Source: Atrina japonica
Taxonomy: Eukaryota; Mollusca; Bivalvia; Pterioida; Pinnidae
Length of the DNA: 64,000 nt
Direction: 5' to 3'
NCBI GenBank assembly: GCA_030159075.1
Contig: BROG01000075.1
Span: 1,298,001-1,362,000, forward strand
In this document: positions 1-12,115 of the stretch, one piece after another
Position numbering within the stretch: position 1 is the first letter of the stretch
How the letters are laid out: the number at the start of each line of letters is the position of its first letter
Program-made: the position numbers and the translations under genes
Notes under the pieces: model-generated
Told to the model about the DNA's origin: nothing
Seen by the model: only the letters and a program-made list of their open reading frames with translations
Database searches by the model: none

Positions 1-199
1 ATTTTATGATTTGAGCAAAACATTGAATGACGTATCTTGTTTGGTTGAAAATCATTTATTAGACTTTGCATCAGTGAAGTTTGTGGCAGTAAAACATACC
101 ATTACCTTTTATAAAACTTTAAAATGTTTAAACAATCTTACTTTGATTAGTTATTTTTTTTATCCATAGCACTCCAGGGTAATGAAAACAACTCACTGA

Positions 200-317
200 C
201 AAATTATTGACACAGGGATATCGAAAACCGCGTTTGATGTCAACGTTCAGCAAATTTTCAAATTATTGACACAGGGATATCGAAAACCGCGTTTGATGTC
301 AACGTTCAGCAAATTTT
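200..317. repeat. 59-bp tandem duplication inside RT copy 1
   Basis: Units 200-258 and 259-317 are identical by eye and abut directly. Both run from CAAATTATTGACACAGGG to CAGCAAATTTT. Other copies of the family have this segment once, so the duplication arose after insertion or in assembly. Confidence 0.9.
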
Positions 318-625
318 ACGGACGGTATAATAGTCTTGTTTCCGATTACTCTGTTTCACTGGGTGAAATGTTGAGTTACCTTTTCGTTGGCGGTTGTTGT
401 GACGTCTGTACCAATCGTTACGAGGATTTGTTCCTCGCGTATTTCATTTGGACTTGACTGTGGACTGTGTGACCGGTCGACAGGGGATGCTTACTCCTCC
501 ATGGCACCTGATCCCACCTCTTGGTTTCCAGATGTCCGTGTTTGTCCATTTTTGCCGGAATTGTATCTGTGTCCTGGACATCCTAAATATTTATACTTTG
601 GTATCTGAGATGTTTTATGTTCTTC
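200..625 (+). pseudogene. 5'-truncated 3' end of reverse-transcriptase family element (copy 1)
   Basis: The segment encodes the C-terminal part of a reverse transcriptase (residues like RKPRLMSTFSKFYGRYNSLV), then about 225 bp of conserved 3' non-coding sequence ending near 'TTTGGTATCTGAGATGTTTTAT'-like sequence. The same C-terminus and 3' end recur near 8.9, 17.8, 45.7 and 48.5 kb. The upstream catalytic part is absent, so this is a 5'-truncated retrocopy. The coding part ends in Gly-Gly-Cys-Cys near 410; other copies stop after Gly-Gly-Cys. I recall proteins of this family from mollusc and vertebrate genomes as uncharacterised reverse transcriptases, and I cannot assign the clade. Confidence 0.75.
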
Positions 626-1109
626 ACAATTTTTTAAATAACATATGCATGATTCTTTCAAAATCGTATTGCATATTGTAGATTAGTGCTAGTATATAAA
701 GTCGGTATGGTGATGTATCATATTTTACCACCACCTCTTCTTGTCATTGAAAACCTGATTCCGATTATTTATAAACTCTTTGAGTTCTACCTGGTTTCGT
801 TTCGTACGTTTGGGGACTTAGCCTTATACTTAGTAAAATAGAGTACGTTGTGGGTTTTGAGTTTACAATATACATGGTGCCCTACACATTGTACAACATC
901 ATTCCGAGGTCATTTGACATTCCTATACCATCACTGCCCCTTTTTATCAAAACATATCCTTTCTAATTTACGTTTACCAATTGTATAATAGATGATATGT
1001 AATTTTGAATCGGTGTTTTTATATATGTAGCCCAATTGAATGTGTGATGTAGTTGTGTGTTATGATAAGAACCATGAGGTTGTTCCGGGTTCCTAGATGT
1101 ATTTGAAAT

Positions 1110-1405
1110 CTTTGTTTGTGATTACTCTGTTTCACTAAATTAAATGTTGAGTTACCTGTTCGATAGTGATTGTTGAGTCGTACGTACCGATAGTGATAAG
1201 TATTTCGTCCTCACCTATGTGATATGAATTTGACTGTGGACTCACGATGGGTGTAACCGGTCAACAGGGGATGATTATAGCTCGATGACACCTGACCCCA
1301 CCTCTGGATTTCAAGAGCTCCGTGTTGTCCGATATCATCAGATTTGTATATGTATTCTGGACATCTTGAAAATTTATACTTTTGTATCTAAGATTTTATA
1401 TCCCA
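1110..1405 (+). repeat. Degenerate 3' end of RT family element (copy 2)
   Basis: The segment matches the C-terminal codons and 3' non-coding block of copy 1, including GATTACTCTGTTTCACTAAA, TTTGACTGTGGACTCACG and GGACATCTTGAAAATTTATA. It is more diverged than copy 1, with several indels, and has no useful reading frame. It lies less than 500 bp downstream of copy 1 in the same orientation. Confidence 0.7.
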
Positions 1406-2939
1406 ATAAGAGATGGATCTATATTGAGACGTCACCAGCTATTCTATAAATATTGAAAATGAACAGGTAGCATTATCTGCAGATTGAAGTTTGAACAGTT
1501 ATCGGATCAAATATCTTATCATAATACACCTTATAATGCAATATTTACTTTCGGGGCTCGGTTCTTCTATAATATCAAGCGTTTTAATTGGTGGACTAGT
1601 CTTTAGAATTCCGATGCGCGTAGCACAAATTGTGGATTTTAAAACGTACTACCCACTTATTCTTTTCTCATAATATCATAGAATTCCAAGAAAATAAGCA
1701 ATCTAAGTATGTTACCGTTTTACCTTGAGTTTAATTAGAATCCGATTTAATATAATTATTGGAGATAATCAAAAGTGTATGACAGTCATCATACCACATA
1801 TTCGACACAAGAGGTTTCTGTACAATATTTCGCGATAAATCACTAATGGAAAGAAACAAAAACGAAGGATGAAATCGCAGTCTAATCAACATTAAGACGA
1901 GCTTAAGGGATTCCAGACACGGAAGTTTACAACAATGGTTGTCCTTCTAAAAGATCGATAGTACGGAGAATGATCAGAAAGTCTGAACAATTAACACACT
2001 GGACACCAAATGCTTGGAAATTCATACTCTATATGCAATTGTGAATCACGGTTTTAATAGTTCAGGAAACCTGTATATTCATATTTCTCCAACAAGCTAT
2101 AGTGAGTCTCGAACCGCCGAAGTGCGACATTGTGTACCTTTTGGGAATAAGGGGCGTAGTAACAATTTGATTATACTGTAAGTCCAGTTTTAATCGCGAG
2201 AATTTTATTTACGCGTAATTTCAGAGAGTTCTCGTGGCAAAAATCTAACTTTATCGGGTAATGAAGTATAATAATTATATTGCTACATAGACATTCAAAA
2301 TCGCTAAAAATCATTTCGTAAATATATTTAGAATTTGTGTAACGTCAAAACAAAGTTCCGCGACAATTTCCAGATTTACAGTAATACAGACATTGTCGGT
2401 CATCACAAACTGTAAGGGGAAAACGGATCTGGCTAATAACATACCACTTTCTCTTTAGAAATATATATTTTATATCTTACATCTATTTTAAATTGGAGCT
2501 CAACTGTAACACAATAAATCAAAACATAAATAATCAACAAACTTAAAAACTCAAATATTTTATTACAATTTTATTATAATAGAATGACAAGGTCACCAAT
2601 TGATATGCAGTTTAGCTGTTAAACCGCAAGTATGAAATCAAATTGTGATTACTATTTAACTGTTCGTGAATTGTAAAATCCTAAATTATAGCTATACACT
2701 TAACTTTTGAAATAAGTTAAATTTCGAAGTCTAAAAATAATTTTCCGGAGGCTAAAGGTGTTAATGGCAGGTTTCGGTTTCTGTCTCTCCACACTCTAAT
2801 TTGACTCGGACATCGTGTTTTATACTCATCATTAATTCATCAAGAGGTGGTCATAAAGGCTTTTTGACCAATCCATAGGTTACAAAGTTTTTTTCACTAT
2901 TTGATCCAGCGCGTGGATAAAAATCATGTTCATTGTTTT
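1406..2939. other. No gene recognised
   Basis: AT-rich sequence with frequent stops in all frames. Near 2490-2505 there is a short match (TAAATTGGAGCTCAACTG) to the dispersed repeat described at 16215 and 31060. Confidence 0.6.
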
Positions 2940-3060
2940 TCATATTAACATTATTTCTATTGTTTTAATCTAGATCATTGATGATATATTCCTTATTCTG
3001 ATATCTTCCTTAGTCACTATATACTTAAATTTTCGGGTACCACCTTTAGTGAAAAAAAAA
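2940..3060 (-). repeat. RT family element, 5' portion fragment
   Basis: On the minus strand this reads TTTTTTTTCACTAAAGGTGG followed by diverged sequence matching 8225-8290, which lies just upstream of the RT catalytic region there. It is a short, old fragment in the opposite orientation to most copies. Confidence 0.5.
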
Positions 3061-3764
3061 CCAGTTGTCTATGATGTTAAAAAGTATTTCCTTTAATTTT
3101 TGTTATGTTGAATACTTGTGGAAAGAGTGGAGAAGTCATATGTTTTGATACTGTAAATTCGAGTAATATGGTGTGCCTTCAAATTTTCTAAAAGCTAAAC
3201 AGCTTTTTTAAGTATCCACATATGATTTACACCGCTTCTGGAATAAACAACTGTACAGTATTGTTAAAGTTTCTCCTTAACGGCTGTCATTATCTTGGTA
3301 AGGAGTAAAGATATAGGTTTGGTAGAACATTTGCTGGATCCTGCTATATATCTTTGCTTAAATGTGGTTTTATGAAGTTTAGGTAGCCAATATTTCATAA
3401 TATCTGACGGTAGAATGTGTATCTATACGTTTGTCCTTTGTTGGTATTAAGCGTCCAGTGCTCTACGTGCCGTTTTGATGAAAAAGTGCGGGTAATTTTG
3501 AGTGTAGGATCATATTTGTAGTCAAACTTTTGCTATCTATGTTGATTTTTATGTGGCATTACATTTCAGAAATTGGACACACACGAAAATACGCGATTAT
3601 CCTTTCTGTTGTAAATTCACGGGAATGTTATGTTGTAAATTTTGAATTAACTTGGAGTCATCATGTAATTTTTGTATTTACACTATAAATGCAAAATGTA
3701 AACATGACAGCATAAAAGTATATATCTTCGAAAAATTTCGTTGAAAATACATGATGGTGAACAT

Positions 3765-4012
3765 CGGGCAAACACGGACATCTGGAAATTCAGAAATGGG
3801 ATCAGGTGTCATGGAGTATGTATCCCGTGTTGATCGGTAAACCCCGCTGCGAGTCTAGAGTCAAATTTAAGAAAACTAGGTGGATAATAAATTCTCATCA
3901 CAGTTGGTAAAGACAACGCGGTAAAAGCCATGGAACAGATAACTCAACATTTCATTTACTGAAGTTATTGCAAACTCGGCCATTATACCAACTGTAAAAT
4001 TTGTTGACATGC
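3765..4012 (-). repeat. RT family element, 3' end fragment
   Basis: The reverse complement carries the family's 3' block, including CACCTGATCCCA and TTTCCAGATGTCCGTGTTTG, and upstream the 'GGTATAATGGCC' region corresponding to the FYGRYN codons. It is degenerate with no open frame. Confidence 0.65.
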
Positions 4013-4599
4013 AATTCCTTATCTCCTAATGACAAGTACTTATCACTAAGTACGGTAAAACCATATAACCTGTGAACCTTTTCTTGACCTGGACGAATTT
4101 AAATTTAAGGTAATGAAGCATAACATTAAAATAACACTGACTAGAGTTATCGTTCCTATTTGTCACCATCCATAAGACAGTATTCAATGAAATATAAAAC
4201 GTCTTTTCCGTGCATCTTGTCATACTCAAAAGTGTGATAATCAAAAGTTTATTCTGCCTCGCCATCTTATGTGAATCGGACAACAGTTTGCAACTATGTG
4301 TGAAATGTTCATATGCTGAACACTGACATATTCAAAACAGATCATATACAAAACTCAAATACAATAATAATGCAGGTGATAACGGGATATTACCTCTTAG
4401 ATGTAGAAAATAATTGAGGATAAGGAATCCACAATCGCTCGTAAAGCATGGTTTTAGTCTCTAGTCTGTGTCTACAGTGAGTGAAATGTCCGAATAGAAG
4501 ACATATGGCGTCTTTGATTTCTTGTTAATTGGGATATATCGGATTGCCATTCGTATGTAAAGTATCATTAGGAATTGGACAAAGGTCATGGATATACCC

Positions 4600-4735
4600 A
4601 AAAATGTAAATATCTAGTCATTGTTTTTTTATGATACTTAATTTGTCCGGCACCGCTCTAATTTTAGACAAATATGCATGTAGTTGATATAAACAGATGA
4701 TTGGATTTATAGTAGACAATATATTTGTAATGTCT
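4600..4735 (+). repeat. RT family element, upstream fragment
   Basis: It matches 8262-8400 in order: TTGTCCGGCACC (TTGTCCAACACC at 8.3 kb), ATATGCATGTAGTTGATATA, and GATTTATAGTAGACAATATA (the codons before the RT GIPMGTNCAP box). The catalytic box itself is missing. Confidence 0.55.
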
Positions 4736-4739
4736 TGAG

Positions 4740-5659
4740 GTCACTGTTTCATAAAGCATTCTTAAGCCTACGTACCGTCATAACTCTACAGTAAATAAAT
4801 CGTATTCCAGCCATTCACAAAGCCGCCGTCAGATACGATGAACCTAAATAAAATGTCATTCCTGGTGAATCTTACAACTGCTATACTCAGTCGTATCTTG
4901 ATTATTGTTTTGCGCTAATCCGTATACAACATGGGGCAACGTTCTTTGTTCTCCTCGAAGATGAAACCAGAAGACCGAGAGTATTCAATAACAGAAACAC
5001 CCTCTCATTCCTTTGATAATCTAGATTAACATTATTTCTCGATATAGACTTGATACAGCAACTAATAAGGGTGTTGTCTTTGCTATTGAGACAGACATTA
5101 AACACGAGACAAATAGGTCCCATGCCCTTCCACCTGAAACACAGGCCCTCCTAGCATTACCTTACTATGCTAAAAGAGAGTCGCAATGTGATAATTAACT
5201 CCATGAGCTTTTAAAAGTAAACTTTTTCGGGAAGATTGGCCTGGACCAACGAAGAAAAATGGTTTTGTGTCTAGAATACCTCGTTGGCCTTCCAATTGCT
5301 TTGATAATTGCAAAATGTATTTCGGGAGTTTATCAATGAAATATTGTTTAGGATAGAGATGTGTCTGGAGGCCGAAATTTTGCCAATAATTGAAGTAACG
5401 TTTTGATAAATCAATCTTTTGAAATGGATAATCAATGTGATGTATTATTGAATGCGTTAGGACGCATTCATATGTGTCTACGGACTTACATTTCTTTTTC
5501 TGAAAGATGTGTAAAGCCCGATTCCCTTACGAAATATTGCCTCACAATTAATTCAACACTCAGATTATGTGTAGTGACCAGGGAAGGATTCAGACTGGAT
5601 TACAGCGAAATGCAGCCCTTATAATTGCATAAACGTTTTATATGTAACACGTATAGTAA
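4740..5659. other. No gene recognised
   Basis: Short frames of 73 codons occur on both strands (4902-5123 minus, 5403-5624 plus), with no recognisable domain, no conserved neighbour and ordinary AT-rich composition. I regard them as chance frames. Confidence 0.55.
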
Positions 5660-6550
5660 AGCCAAACGGCGAGTTGGTTGGCTAACGCGTGGCAACTGAA
5701 CAACTTTTATTTAGTATGTATCAAGATTTCTTTCACCTGCACTTGATTCTGTTACGTAACTTGAACCTGAATAGGGAAATTTGAATACATTTTGTTTAGG
5801 GGTTTTATAGTGTTATAGTGCCTTTAGCAGTAAATGCGGTCCTGTGACTTTGTCAGTCTTCCAGTTGGCAAAATTATAGAGATACCCATAAAAACATAGA
5901 GGTCGTTATAGTAACTGATTGTTTCTTGACGTCATTTTCCGGGAATCGGTATCATTTTGCCAACCGAAAGACTGGCAAAGTCACAGGACCACAGTTACTG
6001 CTAAAGGCTCTATAAAACTATAAAACCCCTAAACAAAATGTATTCAAATTTGCAATTTCGCTAAATTCAGCATCTGAAAAGGTATGCGTAGATGTTTAAA
6101 ATAATAATGGGACTGATTCATGTACCACGTGATAAAAGATGCAGTTTGTGTTGTACCTGTATCTCTGATTGTGATAGAACGTAACTCTAGGTAATTTTCC
6201 TGCTGAAATGACGTGAGCGTTGGGTATTGTCTTCTACCGTCATTCCATCACTAATAGAAACAATAGTAAAATACAAACGTTATCGGGTATCATGCAGCCC
6301 ATGAATTTAAAACGTAAGCTAAATGTATGTATGGAAACATAAGCAGTATTTATATTTTGTTTTATTCAGACATCAGAAAATGCTGTTTAAATTTAGATCA
6401 TATGATAAAAAGAATCTGTCATGAGTTTCCATTTATATCACATTTTTATACTTGTTATAAATTTTCAATTTCAGCTTGCCAAAGGCTCACAAAATGGAAA
6501 ATTCAAAACTCCTATCATAATTGTGATATGAATGTAAAATCGTGACATGT
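5660..6550 (+). repeat. Dispersed repeat, copy I (mate at 10990-11570)
   Basis: Blocks match 10990-11570 in the same order: TTGGCTAACG; TAACTTGAACCTGAATAGGG; TTTAAAACGTAAGCTAAATG; CATATGATAAAAAGAATCTG; and GTGATATGAATG near the end. The last part is self-complementary (TGTCATGAGTTTCCATTTAT against ATGAATGTAAAATCGTGACA), a loose hairpin at about 6417-6547. The section 6160-6300 also matches 28400-28560. No coding frame is evident, so it looks like a non-autonomous element. Confidence 0.6.
5777..6051. mobile_element. Long inverted repeat with 98-bp arms (MITE-like)
   Basis: Left arm 5777-5874 and right arm 5954-6051 are reverse complements with 7 mismatches in 98 by eye (about 93%), separated by a 79-bp spacer. 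The outer ends begin AAATTTGAATACATTTTG. It sits within a larger dispersed repeat. No transposase is encoded, and no clear target-site duplication was found. Confidence 0.85.
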
Positions 6551-7900
6551 ATATGTTTACTGCATAATCCCAAAGCATATGAAACAAATTCTAAATCGGA
6601 GAAAATATTTTCATCAAAAATTGGACCGGACCAATTTTGATTTGCTTCTAACGCCACTTTCAAATATATATATTTACATACTGACTGCAATTCCCTTCAG
6701 TACAAGTATATAGAACGATATATTGTATATTCCGGTAAATGCAGTCGCGTGCCCCGAGTATTAACCGCTTTACTCTTCAGTGTAAGAATACAAGAACGAA
6801 TCAATAAAGAATAGAATACCACGTGTTTATTTCTTTTATATTTAATCTTAAAAGCCATACATTAGGCCTACCACAAAACAAATAAAAATCACAGAAAGAA
6901 ATCGGAAACACGAGACTACATCTGTAGCACATTGCACAGCCTATAGGCCCATATCGCGATATATCTAGGTCATGTTTTGACCAGAACCACAGACCACCGT
7001 CTGGCACAGAAACGAAAGTTCGCTTCATAGTTACAGCAGAAAAAAGAGAGTAAGGCCTAGTGCAATTTTGTCAAGATCTCTTGATAAACAAGTCAATTTG
7101 TTTGCCTTCACTGGATATTCCTATTAGAAACAATACGTCACCCGCATCGTGTGAAATCAGGTCGTGTGAAATAGGCCTACTTACGTAAGTTACGTACCAA
7201 TCAGTCATCATGCTTCCCTGCTGCTTGGTAAAAAATGTCAAATAAAACGGCTACTTTCAGTTGTCATGAATGCATATTAGCTGTCTCACTTCTTGTAAGT
7301 CACACTCAAACTTTCTTTAGTATATCCCATTCATAATATATCAGAATTCAAACGCAAATTCGTTGTAAATACATTATACAGCATAATTATGGGCGCGACC
7401 ATTTACATTTCCAATTCTCTTCTGACACATTTAACCTTCCGGTTACCAAGCAGATGAATATTCTAAGATAACATAAAAACAAATCTGACTCTTATTCAAA
7501 ATTTTCCATATTACTAGTTTCTTTCAAACTGATATGAAAATAAGAAAATAAACCTTAATTCCATTTAGAATTCCCGGGCAGAAAAGGGGAGCTACTTCTC
7601 GTCTCACACAACTGTTTAGCTGTTAGGTCATATGAAAAAACTCCCACCGCAAAGCCAATAAATAGAATGAATTTCGTAACCAGCTGACTACAGATTAACA
7701 GAAAATGGTAATATATATTAAACATTTCTTTGTAAGTTTCATATTGTTGATGCAAGATGGCCAGAAAGCGCACATGATAGTGCAATCTGGAAGAATAGCA
7801 GACTAAGTATTGACTTTGATGGGTGGCTGTGAGGGGATTCCTGATACCCTGTAAGGCCATGACTGTTAACCCCTGTGCTCAGACCAACAAACCAGGCGGA
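6551..7900. other. No gene recognised
   Basis: Open frames up to 101 codons (7555-7860, minus) have no recognisable domain. The sequence is unique within the window as far as I can see. Confidence 0.5.
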
Positions 7901-7910
7901 GGAGAGGTAC

Positions 7911-8200
7911 ACTTGTGTTTGTTTGTTTGTTTGTTGTTGTTTAACGTCCAACCCAAGAATATTTCACTCAAATGGAGACGTCACCAAATGCCGGTGAAGG
8001 GCGTTAAATTTTGGCCTACGCTCGGCACTTAATGCCATTGAGCAGTGAGGGTTCTTTAACGTGCCGCCACCTACCGTGACACGGGACCTCCAGTTTTTAC
8101 TGTCTCATCCGAAAGACAGGAAACCAACCTCCCGCCGGCAGGACTCGAACTCATGACCTTACTATCTAGAGTCGAGCGCTCTACGGACCAGGTACCAGGT
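7911..8200 (-). mobile_element. tRNA-derived SINE, nearly full length
   Basis: Read on the minus strand, it starts with a tRNA-like head: an A-box region GTAGAGCGCTCGAC and a B box GAGTTCGAGTCCTGCC about 30 nt later. The conserved body follows (core on the plus strand: GGAGACGTCACCAAATGCCG, TGAGCAGTGAGGGTTCTTTA, ACGTGCCGCC, ACACGGGACCTC). It ends in a (CAAA)n tail, seen on plus as TTTGTTTGTTTGTTTGTT at 7917-7940. Head, body and simple-repeat tail are the three parts expected of a tRNA SINE. Other copies of the body lie near 20.86, 22.92, 37.18 and 52.5 kb. Confidence 0.8.
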
Positions 8201-8219
8201 GGTACAATAGAAGCCACAA

Positions 8220-9215
8220 AAACTTTTTTTCACTAAAAGTGGTACATGGAAATTTAAATACCTAGTGATTAGTTATCGTGATACTTATTTTGTCCAACAC
8301 CACTCTGATTCCACACATAAATACACTGAAGTTGGTATAACAATATGCTGGAATTTCTAGTAGACAGTATATTCATAATGTTCGGAAACATGGTCTTTCA
8401 ACAATCTGTCGGTATTCCTATGGGAACCAATTGTGCTCCTTAATTGGCTGACCTATTCCTTTATTCTTTTGAAGCAGAGTTCGTTCAGAAACTGCTGAAT
8501 CAAAAGAAGAAAAGGTTAGCGATGTCCTTTAAATGACATTTAGATATATCGACGACGTTTTGTCAATTAATAATGGCAATTTTCATACATATGTCAATGC
8601 CTATATCCCGGAATCAAGCACACACGCTTCATACTTAGACATTTTACTTACTATAGACACAGATGAGAAAAAAACAACTAAGCTATATGACAAACGCGAC
8701 GATTTTGGCTTTCCCATCGTTAATTTTCCACATTTACGTAGTGATATCCCACAATCACCCGCATACGGAGTTTATATTTCACAAATGGTCAGATATACGA
8801 GGGCGTGTTAATCATATGGACATTTCATATTCAGAGGTAAACTACTTACTGATAAATTATTGAAACAGGGATTTTGAAAATTCCGTTTGATGTCAACGTT
8901 CCGCAAATGTTACGGTCGGTATAATAGTCTTATATGCGACTGTTTCACTAATTGAAATGTTGAGTCGCCTTCTCGTTGGCGGTTGTTGATACATCTGTAC
9001 CAATTATGACGAGGGTTCGTTCCTCACGTATTTCATTTTAATTTGACTGTGGACTCACTGCAACTGTGACCAGTCGACAGAGGATGCTTACTCCTCCATG
9101 GCACCTGATCCCACCTCTTGATTTCAAGAGGTCCGTGTTTGTCCATTTTTTACCAGATTTGTACCTATATCCTGGACATCCTGGTGATTTATACCTTGGT
9201 ATCTGAGATTTTTTA
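8220..9215 (+). pseudogene. Reverse-transcriptase family element, longest copy in the window (broken)
   Basis: From the ATG at 8345 the frame shows the RT box GIPMGTNCAP, an in-frame stop (TAA near 8441) and LADLFLYSFEAEF. After a frame change near 8530 comes the catalytic YIDD box (FRYIDDVLSINN), then ASYLDILL, LYDKRDDFGFPIVNFP and PAYGVYISQMVRY. A degenerate C-terminal FRKFYGRY region near 8890-8930 and the family's 3' non-coding block to about 9215 follow. Some residues between NAYIP and ESST are missing compared with the 45.4-kb copy. The stop and frameshift make it a pseudogene. The motifs establish a reverse transcriptase, but I see no endonuclease, integrase or LTR. Confidence 0.85.
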
Positions 9216-10550
9216 TATTTATATTGTAATCAAATTCAAATAAGAAGCAAATAATTTCAACACCCTTTGAAGAACTTAAAAATAAAATGTATTATTTTTA
9301 TATTAGCATTTATCGTAAGGAAACAACGAGTTTGTATGAAACAATAAGAGTTATAATGGAGATAATCAAATAAATAGTATTGAATCCAGTCAAAGTTTAA
9401 AACATGCATTTTCACATATGTTATCTATATCATTTAAAAATTCTACAAATGATGGTGTAAATTTTACATACCCTAATTGTTTATATTTACATAAATAATA
9501 GAGAGATGTACGTGTGATATGTCACTTTGAGGTATTTAATCTATCAATATTTACACTGGGATATAACTTTAAACCTTCGGTCTCATGCATATTTATCAAT
9601 TAGTGTACTGATTCTATATCAGAAATCATAAAACTGAATCCCATTGGAATCGACCGTTAAGCGTAACGTTTATTCAATACATAAACCACATTTTCGCTGC
9701 TCATGCTCGGATTACAGTCCATAAAGTTTAGGGTTTGATACGGTTATACGCAGTCACTGGTTAATTAAGTATTTTTCTTTTGAAATGAAACAAAGTTAAC
9801 ATAATATCTAGGTCAAATATTTAAAATTAATGTAGATGATGATATAACTCTAAACTGAATATGCGCCATTTCATTCTAATACATTTTCCTAAATTAATTT
9901 CAAACAAAATCATATACAACATTTTGATTAACCATATATGTCATTGCATAATGCTTTTGATTATATTAGAAAAAAAAAAAAACGATTTGAAAATGACACA
10001 TATTTGTGACACAACATATGTGACATTTTCAAATCCATTTTTAATCCATTTATTCTGTATCAAGGTACATTTCACAATTATTGTCCTTGTTTTGGGTTGA
10101 CATGAATATTTGTCCACCCGAGAGGCGTGATGTCACCTAAGGGTTCTGCAATAATAATTTTATTATACCGAAAGGCAATAAAACTGAAGTAAAAAGCTGA
10201 CCTACGTAACACTATTGATATGTTTTATCATCCTTTACGTCGTTTTTTATTCTTAAGCCTCCATCAAGGCTGACTCCAGCAAATGCATTTGACAACGATG
10301 TATCAATTCTGTCAAATTATGAAATTTCTCTCCATTCCATTGCATCAAGCAAATGTCCGTTTCATAAGTCATAGATATTTGCTAGAGGTTACAAAACGAA
10401 AACGAACCGTACGCGCATCCATTTCTGCGCACAAAAGGGTGACATAAACCGGCACAGAGGCTGACATGAAGAATGTTTTAGATCATTACGTGATATGATT
10501 TTGATTAATCAGAAGTAAATATACATTTTAGAGGTATAATAGTAATGATT
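9216..10550. other. No gene recognised
   Basis: AT-rich sequence with no domain. A 79-codon frame at 9861-10100 is Ile/Phe-rich and of low complexity. Confidence 0.55.
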
Positions 10551-10599
10551 AACACACACACACACACTAATTTATATATATATATATATATATATATAT
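10551..10599. repeat. (CA)n then (TA)n microsatellite
   Basis: AACACACACACACACAC at about 10551-10567 is followed by an (AT)n tract at about 10573-10599. Confidence 0.9.
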
Positions 10600-10783
10600 G
10601 ATAATGTTGTTGTGATATTTGTGCTTTATATATACTTGTATTTCTGTACAGTACATGTATCGTAATCGATCCATTGTCATTTACGGTAAGATTAAACCCC
10701 TTTCACCTCTACCTCTGCGACCGAGTTCTCATGTTCGCAATTCTACTCACTCGTATCGAAACATTCATTTTCGCGAATGCGTA

Positions 10784-10866
10784 GATGGCCAAGTGGTTAG
10801 GACGTCGTGCATGAGAGCCAGGCGATTGGTGCCGTAGGTCGATGGTTCGATCCCCAGCCGGGGCAT
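10784..10866 (+). tRNA. tRNA-like sequence (SINE head or tRNA pseudogene)
   Basis: It has an A-box-like ATGGCCAAGTGGTTAGGACG and a B-box GGTTCGATCCC about 48 nt apart, which would fit a type II (Leu/Ser-like) tRNA with a long variable arm. The T stem does not pair properly beyond two base pairs and the acceptor ends are not complementary. I therefore call it a tRNA-derived repeat or pseudogene, not a functional tRNA. The A-box motif ATGGCCAAGTGGTT recurs at about 62973. Confidence 0.55.
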
Positions 10867-10989
10867 GTTGAATTTGAAGGTATCTTGTTATTTCTGTATT
10901 TGTACTTTATGTATAATTCATTTACGCAAATACATGTACTATCATTTCTGATCCAAGGTCCATAGTAAATGATAATGTATAATAAAGCC

Positions 10990-11570
10990 TAGAGAAGATT
11001 TGATTGGCTAACGTGCAAAAAACTGAACTATGTACGCAGACTTTATTCATCTGAAGGTTAGCAATGACGTCACTTCGTTCGTTTGAAAGTTAGCGATGAT
11101 TTTACTTGGTGTTTGTAACGTGACTTGAACTTGAATGGGGACAATTGAGTAAAACATGTGCAGATGATTTTAAAATTTTGTTGTATTCAAGTCGGCAATT
11201 TTGCTAATTTTAACATCTAAAAAAGTATATTTAGATGCAAATAATAATTTAAAACGTAGGCTAAATATAAGCAATGTTTACAATATGTTTTGTGCGCTTA
11301 TTTTTGGGCGATTTTTTTACCTATATGGAACACTTTGGTCAACTCGACAGAAAGGAGAACATAGATTCTCATCCTAGTCATCAAAAAATGCCGTTTATAT
11401 TGCATATGTTTGATCATATGATAAAAAGAATCTGTCACGAGTTTTCCAATCATATCTCATTTATGATAGTCGTTATAAATTTTTCATTTTACCTCGCCAG
11501 AGGCTCGCAAAATGGATACTTCAATAATTCGTATCATAAATGTGATATGAATGGAAACTCGTGACAGATC
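10990..11570 (+). repeat. Dispersed repeat, copy II
   Basis: It matches copy I (5660-6550) block by block but lacks the 98-bp-armed hairpin. Its terminal section is a clear inverted repeat: GTCACGAGTTTTCCAATCAT near 11436 pairs with ATGAATGGAAACTCGTGACA near 11550. A (TA)n tract follows directly. Confidence 0.65.
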
Positions 11571-11590
11571 ATATCCATACAAACAGACAC

Positions 11591-11700
<110 letters not shown>

Positions 11701-12004
11701 CCCATCTCTAGATCTATTATAAGTCAGTACAAATATTCCGGCTAAAAACCATTACTAACTCAATGAGTTTGAAAAGATACTCTGCTTCCTTTACCTGTAT
11801 CCCAAATCTTATATAAAACAATCTTTTAAACTACCAATGTAGGGAAATTGGTTACACTATTGTTATTTTCCCGCTGTCAAAGTTTTTAAAGTTTAATTCA
11901 TCACCAATGAAGAAAGATTCCGTATGGATAATACCATTTTAATTCTAAATGTCTGAAAATCTAAGATAGTCACTTTTTACAATGTAGTTTTGAATTGCAT
12001 TTAG

Positions 12005-12115
12005 GCTTATTATTTGCCCTTGTATGATACCTTTTTTCTGTTTCGGAACTCAACATTTATTTTAGATGGGGGATCAACTGAACCAGTCTTGTGAACAGAC
12101 ACGATCGTCTAGAAC
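12005..12115 (+). repeat. Dispersed repeat sharing GAGCTCCAATTTT-type core (diverged copy)
   Basis: The order TTGTATGATACCTTTTTTCT, GAACTCAACATTTATTTTAG and AACAGACACGATCG parallels 16225-16310, and in reverse 31070-31170. It is diverged and weaker than the other two copies. Confidence 0.4.

Noticed and set aside
8533..8811. 92-codon RT frame as a stand-alone gene
   Set aside because: It is the middle of a broken element, with a stop and a frameshift upstream and a degenerate C-terminus downstream.
10784..10866. A functional tRNA gene
   Set aside because: A- and B-box motifs are present, but the T stem and acceptor stem do not pair, and the A-box recurs in another decayed copy at 62.97 kb.
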